This document shows, piece after piece, positions 41,874 through 51,042 of a stretch of DNA of 64,000 nucleotides (within the stretch, counting starts at the first letter, position 1; every line of letters begins with the position of its first letter). A program made the translations under genes and the position numbers. Origin of the DNA: Sharpea porci (GTDB lineage Bacteria; Bacillota_I; Bacilli_A; Erysipelotrichales; Coprobacillaceae); the NCBI RefSeq assembly GCF_009695655.1, contig NZ_VUNM01000004.1, positions 1 through 64,000 of the forward strand, given 5' to 3'. The notes below the pieces were generated by a model. It was not told the DNA's origin and did not search any database. It saw nothing but the letters and a program-made list of their open reading frames with translations.

Positions 41874-43085
41874 TTATAAGAGCACTTCAAAAGTAATCAC
41901 GTTATCTTTCCAGCTCACACTGATCTTGCCCTTACATGCCGCAACAATAGATTCAGCCATCGACAAGCCAATACCATAACCGCCTTTACTAATTCGCGTA
42001 TGAGAACTATCGGCACGATAGAAGCGTTCAAAGAAACGAGAATAATCCACATTAGCACCATTACGATAATCATTTGAGACAGTTAAACGCACACGTCTAC
42101 CCTTGCTTAAAGTGATATACACTGTTCCCTTTTCATCACAATATTTAATAGCATTATCAACAAGAATATTGGCTAGTTCATGCAATCGTTTTTTATCTGC
42201 CTTGACAAAGACAAGATCTTCAATATCTGTTTTCAGTGTTAAATTCTCACCTGCTGCAACAGGCTGGAAATCCTTCGCGACACTCTTAAGTGTCTCTGAA
42301 TAATCAAACTGTTCGAGCACAATATCTTCACGTTCATCAAGACGGGCGATAGTCACCAATTCTGCAACCAGACCTGATAAGCGTTTGACTTGTTTCATTG
42401 TACTCTGAGTCCATTCATTCTTGCCATTCATCATTTCCATGACTTCTGTGTTCGCACTAATGACCGCTAAAGGGGTCTTTAGTTCATGGCCAGCATTGGT
42501 AATAAATTGTTTTTGTTGCTGCTGAGAGCGGATAATGGGCTTAATAGCCTTACCTGAAAGCAAGCATACCAAGGTAAAGAACCCCGCAAAAGAAAGAAAG
42601 CCGAGCCATAAGCTCATTGAAAACATTGAAGAAGCGAAAGAAGCTTGATTAGTGCCATCAATAAAGACAATCATCCTACTGCCATCCTTCTTCGTTACAA
42701 CCCTATAAAAATAGATGAGATCCGCATATTTTATTTTACCTCGATCATCATCCACCTTCTTTGTTAAAGCAATGGCATCTTCCTTTGTAATTGCCGCTAC
42801 TTTATCCATTGAAGCTTTCGCAAGCGAACCATCTTTATTGAAGACCATCGTAAAATAACGTGTTTCATAGGATGTTTCAGGTGTGAAATAGGCATTGTCT
42901 TCATCCTGTTCTTTAACTTTAGGTAAATAGCCATCATGTTCAACAATATAATCCAATGTTGTATAGATACGGTTATAGGCACGTTCATGAATGGCTGAAT
43001 TAATAATCCCAATGATAGTAACAAGCACCACCAGCAAGGCAATCGAAGCCGAGCCAATAAACTGCCACCTTAATCTTCTAATCAT
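41874..43085 (-). CDS. Sensor histidine kinase
   Basis: A 403-residue membrane kinase. Membrane helices near residues 12-32 and 158-178 flank an extracytoplasmic sensor domain of about 120 residues. The H-box is FITNAGHELKTPLAVI (phosphoacceptor His), followed by an N-box (NILVDNAIKY), a shortened F/G region and GYGIGLSMAESIV as G2-box. It ends at the ATPase domain. GGTGGTGGG precedes the ATG. It lies 11 nt after the cognate response regulator. Signal unknown; cell-envelope stress is plausible from neighbours. Confidence 0.9.
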   Translation of the reverse strand: MIRRLRWQFIGSASIALLVVLVTIIGIINSAIHERAYNRIYTTLDYIVEHDGYLPKVKEQDEDNAYFTPETSYETRYFTMVFNKDGSLAKASMDKVAAITKEDAIALTKKVDDDRGKIKYADLIYFYRVVTKKDGSRMIVFIDGTNQASFASSMFSMSLWLGFLSFAGFFTLVCLLSGKAIKPIIRSQQQQKQFITNAGHELKTPLAVISANTEVMEMMNGKNEWTQSTMKQVKRLSGLVAELVTIARLDEREDIVLEQFDYSETLKSVAKDFQPVAAGENLTLKTDIEDLVFVKADKKRLHELANILVDNAIKYCDEKGTVYITLSKGRRVRLTVSNDYRNGANVDYSRFFERFYRADSSHTRISKGGYGIGLSMAESIVAACKGKISVSWKDNVITFEVLL

Positions 43086-43096
43086 CTTCCCACCAC

Positions 43097-43765
43097 CTAT
43101 CTCTTAACTAAATGATATTGTGCACCTTCTTCACCTTCAATCATCACACTAGAGCCAATCGCATTGAGCTTACTATTCAAATAAGAGACATAGACATAGA
43201 CAAGATCAATCGATGCATCATCATCGTCTTTCCAGACATGATTGAATATCATATCTGTTGAAAGCATCTTGCCCTTATTCAACATAAAATACTCCATTAG
43301 CTTTGCTTCCTTCACGCCCAGTCTTACAGCATTCTCACACTTGATTTCTTGTTCATTAATATCCAAAGTCACATTACCTGCTTCAAGCACTTTAGGCGTA
43401 TATGTCTCCTGTCGTCTTGTCAGACTCTTTATTCGGGCAATCAGTTCACCAATCGCAAAAGGCTTGGTCAAATAGTCATCAGCACCAGCATCCAGCCCAT
43501 TAATACGATCTTCTACTTCAGCCTTGGCCGTAAGGAAAATCACCGGTGTGCGATCTCCTGCTTCACGTATCTTGCTTAAAGCTTCCATTCCATTCATCAC
43601 TGGCATCATGATATCAAGCACCATGCAATCATAGGCATACTTTGAGGCAAACTTCACAGCCTCAGCCCCATTTTCTACCGCATCAACATCATAGCCCGTA
43701 TGGGTTAAAACAGCGACCAAAGCCCTTTTTAAATCATGTTCATCTTCAGCTAACAATATCTTCAT
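43097..43765 (-). CDS. OmpR/PhoB-family response regulator
   Basis: A 222-residue regulator. The receiver domain (1-~118) has the acidic pair LLAEDE, the phosphoacceptor in MVLDIMMPVMNG and the KPF lysine motif (YLTKPFAIGEL). The C-terminal winged helix (~128-222) follows with DINEQEIKC...LGVKEAKLMEYFMLNKGKMLS. The ATG at 43765 is 9 nt from AGGAG, which lies in the end of the alarmone synthetase gene; an upstream TTG is too close. Partner of the downstream sensor kinase. The CTTAAG array near 40.48 kb is a candidate binding site. Confidence 0.9.
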   Translation of the reverse strand: MKILLAEDEHDLKRALVAVLTHTGYDVDAVENGAEAVKFASKYAYDCMVLDIMMPVMNGMEALSKIREAGDRTPVIFLTAKAEVEDRINGLDAGADDYLTKPFAIGELIARIKSLTRRQETYTPKVLEAGNVTLDINEQEIKCENAVRLGVKEAKLMEYFMLNKGKMLSTDMIFNHVWKDDDDASIDLVYVYVSYLNSKLNAIGSSVMIEGEEGAQYHLVKR

Positions 43766-43770
43766 ATCAC

Positions 43771-44379
43771 TCAACTCCTATTAATAAGATCCCTGATTGT
43801 CTGCATGGAAAGATCACAGCTTGCTAATTCATCCGCCACTCTTTTTAATTCCGAAGAAATCAGTTCACGATTCTTAATATCTTTTTTATAGCTCATTTGA
43901 TGTTCCAAGGCTGCCCAGGAATCCATCGCAATTGTTCTGATCTGTATTTCGACATAGAATGATCCTGGCTGATGTCCAAGAATATCTTTTTGTGGGCTTG
44001 TGACTTGAATAATCATGTGGTAGGAACGATAACCATTCTCTTTAGCGTGCGAGATATAGTCCTTCTCTTCAACAACATGCACAAATTCTAAATCTTTAAT
44101 CAAACGCACAACTTCAAAGACATCATCCACAAATGTCGTGACAATACGTAAGCCAATCGCATCCTTTAATGTCACTAGGGCATTATATGTTGTTGGTTCA
44201 AGCTTTTTTCTTTGTAGTTTTTCCAACATTGAATCTTCACTCTTAATACGATAATTTAAATGTTCATAGAGTGGTTCACCATATTCCTTTTGATAATATG
44301 CATTAAAACTTTCTATTTTCTCTACAATCCTGCCCATTACATCTTTAAGAGCAGGTAAGTATTCACCATATATAGACAT
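43771..44379 (-). CDS. Small alarmone synthetase (RelA/SpoT synthetase domain only)
   Basis: A 202-residue (p)ppGpp synthetase of the RelQ/RelP type, without hydrolase or TGS domains. Diagnostic blocks are VTLKDAIGLRIVTTFVDDV, HAKENGYRSYHMIIQ, and FYVEIQIRTIAMDSWAALEHQMSYK, containing the synthetase aspartate, the Gly-Tyr-Arg-Ser loop and the catalytic Glu. It makes (p)ppGpp from GTP/GDP and ATP. The ATG at 44379 has GAGGTG 6 nt upstream; the TTG at 44388 overlaps that site. It is the first gene of an operon with a two-component system, an uncommon arrangement. Confidence 0.9.
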   Translation of the reverse strand: MSIYGEYLPALKDVMGRIVEKIESFNAYYQKEYGEPLYEHLNYRIKSEDSMLEKLQRKKLEPTTYNALVTLKDAIGLRIVTTFVDDVFEVVRLIKDLEFVHVVEEKDYISHAKENGYRSYHMIIQVTSPQKDILGHQPGSFYVEIQIRTIAMDSWAALEHQMSYKKDIKNRELISSELKRVADELASCDLSMQTIRDLINRS

Positions 44380-44446
44380 TTCCAACACCTCGCATTTATT
44401 CTAACACATAAGTATGAAGGAAATGTTTCCTTTGATAATTTCACAC

Positions 44447-44473
44447 AAAAAAGAGCTTGCTTACACAAACTCT
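44447..44473 (-). terminator. Terminator of the PAS hybrid kinase gene
   Basis: Stem AGAGTTTG / CAAGCTCT (one mismatch) with a 6-nt loop, followed on the minus strand by TTTTTTG; overlaps the stop. Confidence 0.7.
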
Positions 44474-46410
44474 TTATCAACATATTTCTCCATCATTTCG
44501 ATAAGTTTTTCTAATGTTACTGGTTTTTCTAAGAAATCATTCATACCTGCTTTTTGACAGTTTTCCAGATCTTCTTGAAATGTATTTGCGCTTAAGGCAA
44601 TGATTGGCTTACGATAACCCATTCTCCTTAATTCCTGGGTTGTCCTAAGTCCGTCAAGACGCGGCATCTTCATATCCATAAGAATCATATCATAGTTGTT
44701 TTGATGTGCTTTCTGCAAACCCGCCAAGCCATCTTCCGCAATATCCGCATCAATCTTCACACTTTCAAGCATTGCTTTCACAATCATCGCATTAATAGCC
44801 ACATCTTCACAAATCAAGACACGTCGTCCTTCTAAATTCACACGATGTTTCTCTTCCTCTACATGACTTTCACCATATGTAAAAGGAATACGTAAAACAA
44901 ATGTTGTACCTTCATGCAGCTTAGAATGACAAACAATACTGCCTCCAAACATATCCACAGCCTTCTTGACTATCGAAAGGCCTAAACCATTGGAGGTCCG
45001 TGATTTGGTGAGAGGATTACGTTCTTGGCTGAAAGGCTCATAGAGTTTGTTCTTCACAAATTCTTCTGAAATACCAACCCCATTATCAGTGATTTGATGT
45101 TCCATAATCATCTTGCCATCTTCTTCATAAATACGTTCATGCCATTCTATGCGTCCACCATCCGGTGTATATTTAATCGCATTATTTAAGATATTAATCA
45201 AGATCTGCATCAACCACTTACGATCAATAACAATATCACCCACATCCTTCTCAAGATCCAAGATAAACGTATGCTTATTACGATCAGCTGATGGCTTAAC
45301 GATATTATAAATAGAATTCATAATCGCATCATGTTTCCATGTTCCCTCATAGAGTTCCATTTTCCCGCTATCAAACTTCTCACTCGCTAATACATCATTG
45401 ATCAGTTCTAATAAATAATGTGAAGCATCCATAATCTTGGACATCGTTTCCTTATCCTGGCAACTTTCAGATTTTAAAGCCAGTTCACTTAATCCAATGA
45501 TGGTTGTCAGGGGAGTACGCATATCATGACTCATTCTCGCCATGAATTCACTCTTTGCCTTATTCGCTTTTTCTTCATTTTTTAAGGCTGTTTCAAGAGC
45601 ACTATTCAGCTTCTGGATTTGGGCTTGTTGGCGATATTCAGCACTGACATCCTCAAAGCTTCCCACCAATCCCGCAATCTCACCATCAATATAGAGTGGT
45701 GATTTTGAAGCCACAATATCACATTCCTGACCACGAATCACACAACGACCATGAACACGGTGCGTACTTTCACCATATTCTATCACTCGCTTTTCATCAT
45801 TCTTGAAAGGACCAGGATCATTATGCCAGCCCATATCTTCATCCGTCTTGCCAAGAATATCGTCCAGGGAATTAAAGCCATAATACTGCAAGAAGGCTTT
45901 ATTGGCCCCCAGGAAGCGTCGCTGATTGTCCTTCCAGAAGATATTCGTCTGGGTTGTATCAAGGATCTTTTCAAGTAAAGCATGGGATTGTACCGAGCTC
46001 TTAAGAGCACTACGTAATTCTCTTTGTTCATTCTCAATATTGTGGAGTTCAAGCATCAAGTAGCTATCCTCCTGGTCATTGAAATACTGCCCATAGCTCA
46101 TAAACCAAATATAAGGATCTTCCTGGCGCAAGTGAAAGCGAAAACGCACACGCATTTCCTCATCACGATGATCATAGACATAACGCAAACCTGTTCTTAA
46201 GGCATAAAGATCTTCATTATAAATAAAATATTCAGGATAGAGCTTAAATCGTTCAATGACATTCTTTAATTCATCATCATTCAAGCCCATATATTCTTTC
46301 AACCCTTTTGACAGAAGAACAACATTCATCTTTCGATCTGTTGTATCAAGTATCACAAAAGGACATCTTGAGCTTTCTATAAATGATTGATTTTCTTTAA
46401 AATTACGCAT
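44461..46410 (-). CDS. Cytoplasmic PAS hybrid histidine kinase with receiver domain
   Basis: A 649-residue soluble hybrid kinase. Two PAS-like domains lie at about 10-125 and 140-255 (the second with IFWKDNQRRFLGANKAFLQYYG and a PAC-like GSFEDVSAEYRQQ end). The HisKA H-box is FMARMSHDMRTPLTTIIG with H295. The ATPase domain has NILNNAIKYTPDGG, DNGVGIS and GLGLSIVK. The receiver domain (~520-645) has LICEDVAINAMI, MILMDMKMPRLDG and LEKPVTLEKL. AAGGTGGTG precedes the ATG at 46410. It follows a second hybrid kinase with a degenerate H-box. Phosphate may pass to the orphan HPt protein at 5.4 kb. Confidence 0.9.
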   Translation of the reverse strand: MRNFKENQSFIESSRCPFVILDTTDRKMNVVLLSKGLKEYMGLNDDELKNVIERFKLYPEYFIYNEDLYALRTGLRYVYDHRDEEMRVRFRFHLRQEDPYIWFMSYGQYFNDQEDSYLMLELHNIENEQRELRSALKSSVQSHALLEKILDTTQTNIFWKDNQRRFLGANKAFLQYYGFNSLDDILGKTDEDMGWHNDPGPFKNDEKRVIEYGESTHRVHGRCVIRGQECDIVASKSPLYIDGEIAGLVGSFEDVSAEYRQQAQIQKLNSALETALKNEEKANKAKSEFMARMSHDMRTPLTTIIGLSELALKSESCQDKETMSKIMDASHYLLELINDVLASEKFDSGKMELYEGTWKHDAIMNSIYNIVKPSADRNKHTFILDLEKDVGDIVIDRKWLMQILINILNNAIKYTPDGGRIEWHERIYEEDGKMIMEHQITDNGVGISEEFVKNKLYEPFSQERNPLTKSRTSNGLGLSIVKKAVDMFGGSIVCHSKLHEGTTFVLRIPFTYGESHVEEEKHRVNLEGRRVLICEDVAINAMIVKAMLESVKIDADIAEDGLAGLQKAHQNNYDMILMDMKMPRLDGLRTTQELRRMGYRKPIIALSANTFQEDLENCQKAGMNDFLEKPVTLEKLIEMMEKYVDKEFV

Positions 46411-46467
46411 TTCACTCACCACCTTTATGACAATAGTATAGCTCAAACATGAAGTCTGTGAAAAGAA

Positions 46468-46497
46468 AAGAAAAAGTTAGAGAATAATCCCTAACTT
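46468..46497 (-). terminator. Terminator between the two hybrid kinase genes
   Basis: Stem AAGTTAG / CTAACTT with partial inner pairing, followed on the minus strand by TTTTCTTTTC. Confidence 0.65.
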
Positions 46498-47822
46498 CTA
46501 ATCGCATTACTTAATGTAATATATAATTCCTCAGGATCAAGAGGCTTTGTGATATAGCCATCCATACCTGCATCCGTACTACTTTGATAATCTGCTTCAA
46601 AGACATCCGCTGTCATCGCAATAATAGGAATAATACTTGATTCAGGATGTGTAGAATAACGAATCTTCTTACAAGCCTCAATGCCATCCATAACCGGCAT
46701 ACGAATATCCATCAAAATGGCATCATATGTATGCGGCATAGCATGGGTGAACATGGCAACACCTTCAGCACCATCTTTCGCATAATCCATCATCATGCCT
46801 TTCTTCTCAAGAATAGCTTTAGTGATTTCAGCATTCATTTCATTATCTTCAACAACAAGAATATTCTTTCCTCTTAAAACAGAGAAATCTCGTATTGTCG
46901 AAGCAAAACTATTCTTATGACAATAAGTCCACTGGAATTTTACTACAAATTCACTACCCTGATTCTCTTGTGAATGACATGAAATGGTGCCATTCATCTG
47001 TTTAACTAGCGATGCAACAATCGCTAAACCAAGTTCATAATGTCCTTTATCGAATGTTTGTTTAGGATCAGCCTTAAATAAGTTATTCAGCTTACGCTTA
47101 CTCATGCCCTTTCCATTATCCTTTACTGTGATTGTAATATCAAGACTTTCGCCTTCACCACTAACGCCTTCAACCCTGAAAAGAATATGCCCACCTTCAG
47201 GTGTATATTTATTCGCATTGGTTAATAGATTCATAACAATCTGCTGAACTCTTGGGGCATCGACAAGCACATAACGGAATTTATCAATATTGATATATTC
47301 CACATCAAAGACCTGATTCTTACTTGTAAAGCGTTCTGTTACTAATTCTACAATAGGATTAAAGACATTCTCAATCGTAGTTGGATTTTCCTTAAGGACA
47401 ATCTGTTGGTCAGAAACATGATATGTGGCCATTAAATCATCCACAACAGTCATTAAATAAAGACCAGCATTATTAATCTTTGTAAGACTATTCAACATTT
47501 CCTGAGGATTGTAATTCTCAATAAGTTCAGGAGATGAAAAGTTAAGAATGGAATTCATCAATGTTCGAATATCCCTGCTTGCTCTTGAAAAAGCAACATT
47601 CTGCATATTCGTCACATTGGCATTGAAGTCTTCATGCTTTCTATAGTAACAAGTGACGCAAAGAATAAGTATTTCTTCAACAACACCCATTCCCATGACA
47701 AGATAAACTGCTGACATTGGCAATTGTGGCAAGTTGAACATAATAAGTGCCGCAACACCCATTACAGCTAAAGTTCCAACTGCTAGAATGACCAGCAAAG
47801 ACTTCATTTTCCCCTTTACCAT
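46491..47822 (-). CDS. Membrane hybrid pseudokinase with receiver domain
   Basis: A 443-residue protein. Two N-terminal membrane helices (about 8-30 and 36-60) are followed by a dimerisation helix where the H-box should read SHEIRTP but reads SRDIRTL: the phosphoacceptor is R83. The ATPase-like domain retains NLLTNANKYTPEGG, DNGKGMS and a degraded G2 (HYELGLAIVASLV). The receiver domain (~318-440) is intact: LVVEDNEMNAEI, AILMDIRMPVMDG, YITKPLDPEEL. It probably cannot autophosphorylate but may bind ATP, dimerise with the neighbouring kinase or accept phosphate. GAGGAGATG precedes the ATG. Confidence 0.87.
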   Translation of the reverse strand: MVKGKMKSLLVILAVGTLAVMGVAALIMFNLPQLPMSAVYLVMGMGVVEEILILCVTCYYRKHEDFNANVTNMQNVAFSRASRDIRTLMNSILNFSSPELIENYNPQEMLNSLTKINNAGLYLMTVVDDLMATYHVSDQQIVLKENPTTIENVFNPIVELVTERFTSKNQVFDVEYINIDKFRYVLVDAPRVQQIVMNLLTNANKYTPEGGHILFRVEGVSGEGESLDITITVKDNGKGMSKRKLNNLFKADPKQTFDKGHYELGLAIVASLVKQMNGTISCHSQENQGSEFVVKFQWTYCHKNSFASTIRDFSVLRGKNILVVEDNEMNAEITKAILEKKGMMMDYAKDGAEGVAMFTHAMPHTYDAILMDIRMPVMDGIEACKKIRYSTHPESSIIPIIAMTADVFEADYQSSTDAGMDGYITKPLDPEELYITLSNAIRS

Positions 47823-47860
47823 AACATCATCTCCTCAACATTAGTTCATATTATGCTTTC

Positions 47861-48229
47861 TTAAGCCATCCATAAACCATGAAGATTGCAATATTCATAA
47901 ACATGAACAACTTCTTCACCTTCAGCTAATACAAACTGAGCAGCTGGTTTTTCACCAGGTTTTAAATATTTAATCTGAGCTCCTTTATTTGTCTCAACAG
48001 CAATCCACTGAATAGAATGTTCTTCAAGCATTGGATGTTCAACACTACCAACAACAACATTCACTTTCTGACCTTCAACAGTATATACAGGAACATGCTT
48101 TTCATTCGCTGCATCTGTTGTATTAGGCACTAAGACCTCCATCTGTTCACCACAACATGATGGAATACATGTTTTTTCATCAACATAAGTAACAATATTA
48201 CCGCAATGGTTACATCTTAAAAATTTCAT
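47861..48229 (-). CDS. dfx: Desulfoferrodoxin (superoxide reductase, two-iron type)
   Basis: A 122-residue superoxide reductase that reduces superoxide to peroxide in anaerobes. The N-terminal desulforedoxin centre is complete (CNHCGN...PSCCGE, four Cys). The catalytic iron site shows EKHVPVY (Glu, Lys and His), VEHPMLEEHSIQWI (two His) and the C-terminal EYCNLHGLW with Cys and His ligands. The ATG at 48229 is 8 nt after AGGAGGAA; an ATG two codons earlier is too close. Single-gene unit. Supports an anaerobic or oxygen-sensitive host. Confidence 0.95.
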   Translation of the reverse strand: MKFLRCNHCGNIVTYVDEKTCIPSCCGEQMEVLVPNTTDAANEKHVPVYTVEGQKVNVVVGSVEHPMLEEHSIQWIAVETNKGAQIKYLKPGEKPAAQFVLAEGEEVVHVYEYCNLHGLWMA

Positions 48230-48333
48230 TTTCATTTCCTCCTTGTCTTATTTATATATTCAAATTGTATCACATTTTCATAGATACTTATATGAAATTG
48301 CTTAAAAAAATAAAACTCCTGTTTTTAGGCAAA

Positions 48334-48378
48334 TAAAAAAAGTCTCCTACCCAATTTCAACGCTCAGAGACCCTTTTT
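48334..48378 (-). terminator. Terminator of the XRE regulator gene
   Basis: Stem GGTCTC...GAGACT with a 20-nt loop, followed on the minus strand by TTTTTTTATTTG. Confidence 0.55.
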
Positions 48379-48643
48379 ATTCATCAGTATCATCTTGTAT
48401 CAATTGTTCAAATAAGGGGCTTGTAAAGAATTCTTCAAGTGAAATGCTTAAGCCATGACATACCTTAGAAACTGAAACAATACTCATATTTCTAGTACCA
48501 GCTTCTAGTGTCGTGATATATGTACGATCAACACCACTCTTTAACGCAAGAGCTTCCTGGGACATCCCCTGCTTCTTACGTAATTCACGAATTCTCATAC
48601 CAACTAATACTTGTTGATACTCTACAGTGAATTCCTTCTTCAT
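48377..48643 (-). CDS. XRE-family transcriptional regulator
   Basis: An 88-residue protein made of a single Cro/CI-type helix-turn-helix domain (VGMRIRELRKKQGMSQEALALKSGVDRTYITTLEAGTRNMSIVSVSKVCHGLSISLEEFF). No ligand domain. AGGTG lies upstream of the ATG. Short XRE proteins of this form often occur with restriction systems or mobile DNA, but nothing of that kind is adjacent. Targets unknown. Confidence 0.88.
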   Translation of the reverse strand: MKKEFTVEYQQVLVGMRIRELRKKQGMSQEALALKSGVDRTYITTLEAGTRNMSIVSVSKVCHGLSISLEEFFTSPLFEQLIQDDTDE

Positions 48644-48725
48644 TTTTCAATCACCTAGAAATAGTTTAGTTTTTTAATTGTTTCTTAACAACTGATTATA
48701 AGTCACATTTATCAGTAGATTAATA

Positions 48726-49016
48726 TTATTTATAGCTTTCAACAATCTCAAAAACATAACGATGATGTGCTGTTGTGAGATAGACATAGCCATTTTGTCC
48801 CTGAGTAAGATTACCTGGTGTTGTTTTAATATAATGATAGGGTTTTGTTGCACCTTTAAAAACCGCAAAGACCAAAGTATAGTTGGAAGTACGACTATAG
48901 AGAATTTCAACAAGTCCATAGAGTCCAATATATTCAAATTGACGATTGAAGGTAGAATTGGATTTTGATGTAATATCTTTGATAATACCAGAAAACTTCA
49001 TAAATGATCTTTCCAT
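48726..49016 (-). CDS. Hypothetical small protein
   Basis: A 96-residue protein (MERSFMKFSGIIKDITSKSNSTFNRQFEYIGLYGLVEILYS...) with alternating beta-type segments and no membrane helix or signal peptide. I do not recognise it. A ribosome binding site AGGACG / AGAAGG lies before the ATG at 49016. Another frame over the same DNA (48674-48937) has no better support. It is divergent from the ABC-F gene. Coding is likely but not certain. Confidence 0.5.
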   Translation of the reverse strand: MERSFMKFSGIIKDITSKSNSTFNRQFEYIGLYGLVEILYSRTSNYTLVFAVFKGATKPYHYIKTTPGNLTQGQNGYVYLTTAHHRYVFEIVESYK

Positions 49017-49124
49017 ACCTTCTCGTCCTTCTCAGCTCTCATTCTTCTCCAATTATAATACAAATGGATATCTTTGTACACGCTCTAGAATATGCTATAA
49101 TGTGGGGCAAACAGGAGTGATTTT

Positions 49125-50852
49125 ATGTTAGCAGCAATTAATGATTTATCTTATTCTATTGGAGAAAGAACACTCTTCTCACATCTCCAATTTATTATCG
49201 AAGAAACCGACCATCTTGCCTTAATTGGGGTCAATGGCACCGGTAAGAGCACCCTTCTTAAAATGATTGCCAATCGCCAAGGTGATATCAGTTTTAAGAA
49301 AGATACACGTATTTCCTACCTTCCTCAAACACCCGATCTCAATGACAGCTTAACAATTCTCCAACAAGCTCAAAAGCTTTCCCCAGGCGCTAAAGAGTTC
49401 GAACTCAAAGCTTCCCTTAATCGCTTTGGCTTAGAGGATTATGACAGTCTTGTTGGACCATTATCAGGAGGGCAGAAGAAACGTTTAGCACTGGCCTGTG
49501 TGATGTTGAATGATTGTGATTTATTAATTCTTGATGAACCGACCAACCACCTTGATACAACAATGATTGAATATCTAGAAAAAACTCTCAAGAAATTCAA
49601 CAAAGCTATTCTCATGGTTACCCATGACCGTTACTTCTTAGAGCGTATTACCAATCGTATGTTGGAGCTTGATCGTGGTCAGCTTTATAGCTATGAAGGC
49701 AATTATGAATCCTTCTTAAAACAAAAAGCAGAGCGTGAAGCAACTGATCTTGCTGCCCAGCATAAACGTGAACAGTTCTTGAAAAAGGAACTTGAATGGG
49801 TTCGAGCTGGCGCCCAGGCAAGAAGCACAAAACAAAAAGGCCGTTTACAACGCTTTGAGAAGCTTTCTCAAATTGCATCCATCAAAGATGTTAATAATGT
49901 CGAAATGATTAATACAGCCAGTCGTCTTGGCACAAAGACTATCGAACTTAAGAATGTTTCTAAGTCTTTTGGCAACCATTTGTTGTTTAAGCCTTTCAGT
50001 TATTTATTCAAGCGTTATGACCGAATTGGTATTCTTGGTGTTAATGGTTGTGGTAAGAGTACATTGATGAATATGATTGCCGGGGAAATAAATGATTATG
50101 ATGGTGAGATTGAAAGAGGGAGCACTATCAAGATTGGCTACTTCAAGCAAGGTGTTGGTGAGATGGATGAAAACATGCGTGTCATTGATTACGTTCGTGA
50201 AACAAGCGATGCCCTAGAGACAGCTGATGGTATTCTTACGGCGAGAAATATGTGTGAGCGTTTTCTCTTTGATGACCATGCCCAATATACTCTTATTGGT
50301 CGCTTATCCGGTGGTGAAAGAAGACGTTTGTATCTATTGAAAGTATTGATGGAAGGTCCTAATGTACTGCTTCTTGATGAACCTACAAATGACTTAGACA
50401 TTGAAACCATTAGTATACTTGAAGATTATCTTGATAACTTTAAAGGGATTGTCATTACTGTCAGTCATGACCGTTATTTCCTTGATCGTATTGCTGATGG
50501 ATTATTTGTCTTTAAGAATCAGACCATCACTTATCATAATGGAGGCTACAGCGATACTATTTCTATCGAAGAAGACAAAGAAACCAAAGTCTCCAACAAA
50601 GAAGCTTACAAAGAAGCTAATAAAGCAACCCGTAAAAAGAAGCTCAGCTTTAGTGAACAGAAAGAACTTCAAGAACTCTCTCAATCCATTCCTGAAGATG
50701 AGCAGAGAATCAAGGATATTGATGAAAAAATGAATGACCTGACAGACTTTAATGAAATGGATCAACTGACAAAAGAACGTGATGCACTTGAGGAAGGCTT
50801 GGAAGAAAAGAATTTACGCTATTTAGAATTACTGGAAATAGAGGAAGGCTAA
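49125..50852 (+). CDS. ABC-F family ATPase (Uup/YdiF-like)
   Basis: A 575-residue soluble protein with two ABC domains and no membrane region. First domain: Walker A IGVNGTGKSTLL, signature LSGGQKKRLAL, Walker B LLILDEPTNHLD. A linker of about 80 residues (KAEREATDLAAQHKREQFLKKELEWVRAG) matches the P-site tRNA interaction motif. Second domain: GVNGCGKSTLM, LSGGERRRLYL, VLLLDEPTNDLD. The last ~70 residues form a coiled coil, as in Uup. Such proteins act on the ribosome in stalled translation or antibiotic protection. AGGAG precedes the ATG. Confidence 0.9.
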   Translation: MLAAINDLSYSIGERTLFSHLQFIIEETDHLALIGVNGTGKSTLLKMIANRQGDISFKKDTRISYLPQTPDLNDSLTILQQAQKLSPGAKEFELKASLNRFGLEDYDSLVGPLSGGQKKRLALACVMLNDCDLLILDEPTNHLDTTMIEYLEKTLKKFNKAILMVTHDRYFLERITNRMLELDRGQLYSYEGNYESFLKQKAEREATDLAAQHKREQFLKKELEWVRAGAQARSTKQKGRLQRFEKLSQIASIKDVNNVEMINTASRLGTKTIELKNVSKSFGNHLLFKPFSYLFKRYDRIGILGVNGCGKSTLMNMIAGEINDYDGEIERGSTIKIGYFKQGVGEMDENMRVIDYVRETSDALETADGILTARNMCERFLFDDHAQYTLIGRLSGGERRRLYLLKVLMEGPNVLLLDEPTNDLDIETISILEDYLDNFKGIVITVSHDRYFLDRIADGLFVFKNQTITYHNGGYSDTISIEEDKETKVSNKEAYKEANKATRKKKLSFSEQKELQELSQSIPEDEQRIKDIDEKMNDLTDFNEMDQLTKERDALEEGLEEKNLRYLELLEIEEG

Positions 50853-50868
50853 TGTCTTCCTCTTTTCT
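50840..50868 (+). terminator. ABC-F gene terminator
   Basis: 8-bp stem AGAGGAAG / CTTCCTCT with the stop codon in the loop, followed by TTTCTTG. Confidence 0.8.
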
Positions 50869-51007
50869 TGTATCATTTTCGTTAGTAAAAGGACATAGCA
50901 CCTACGACTTATGCTGACAAACATTATTCGATTAGCCCTTTAAGAAAAGATTCCTCAAGTATCAGACGAAATAAGTGTAAGTTATTGATGATCAAGAAAG
51001 GCAGAAT

Positions 51008-51042
51008 AAAAGCCTACTCCATCAAGAGTAAGCTTTTTCTTA
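51008..51042. terminator. Bidirectional hairpin after the helicase gene
   Basis: Stem AAAGC-ACTC / GAGT-GCTTT with a central loop of 6; overlaps the helicase stop codon. The 155 bp between here and the ABC-F terminator show no gene. Confidence 0.65.
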
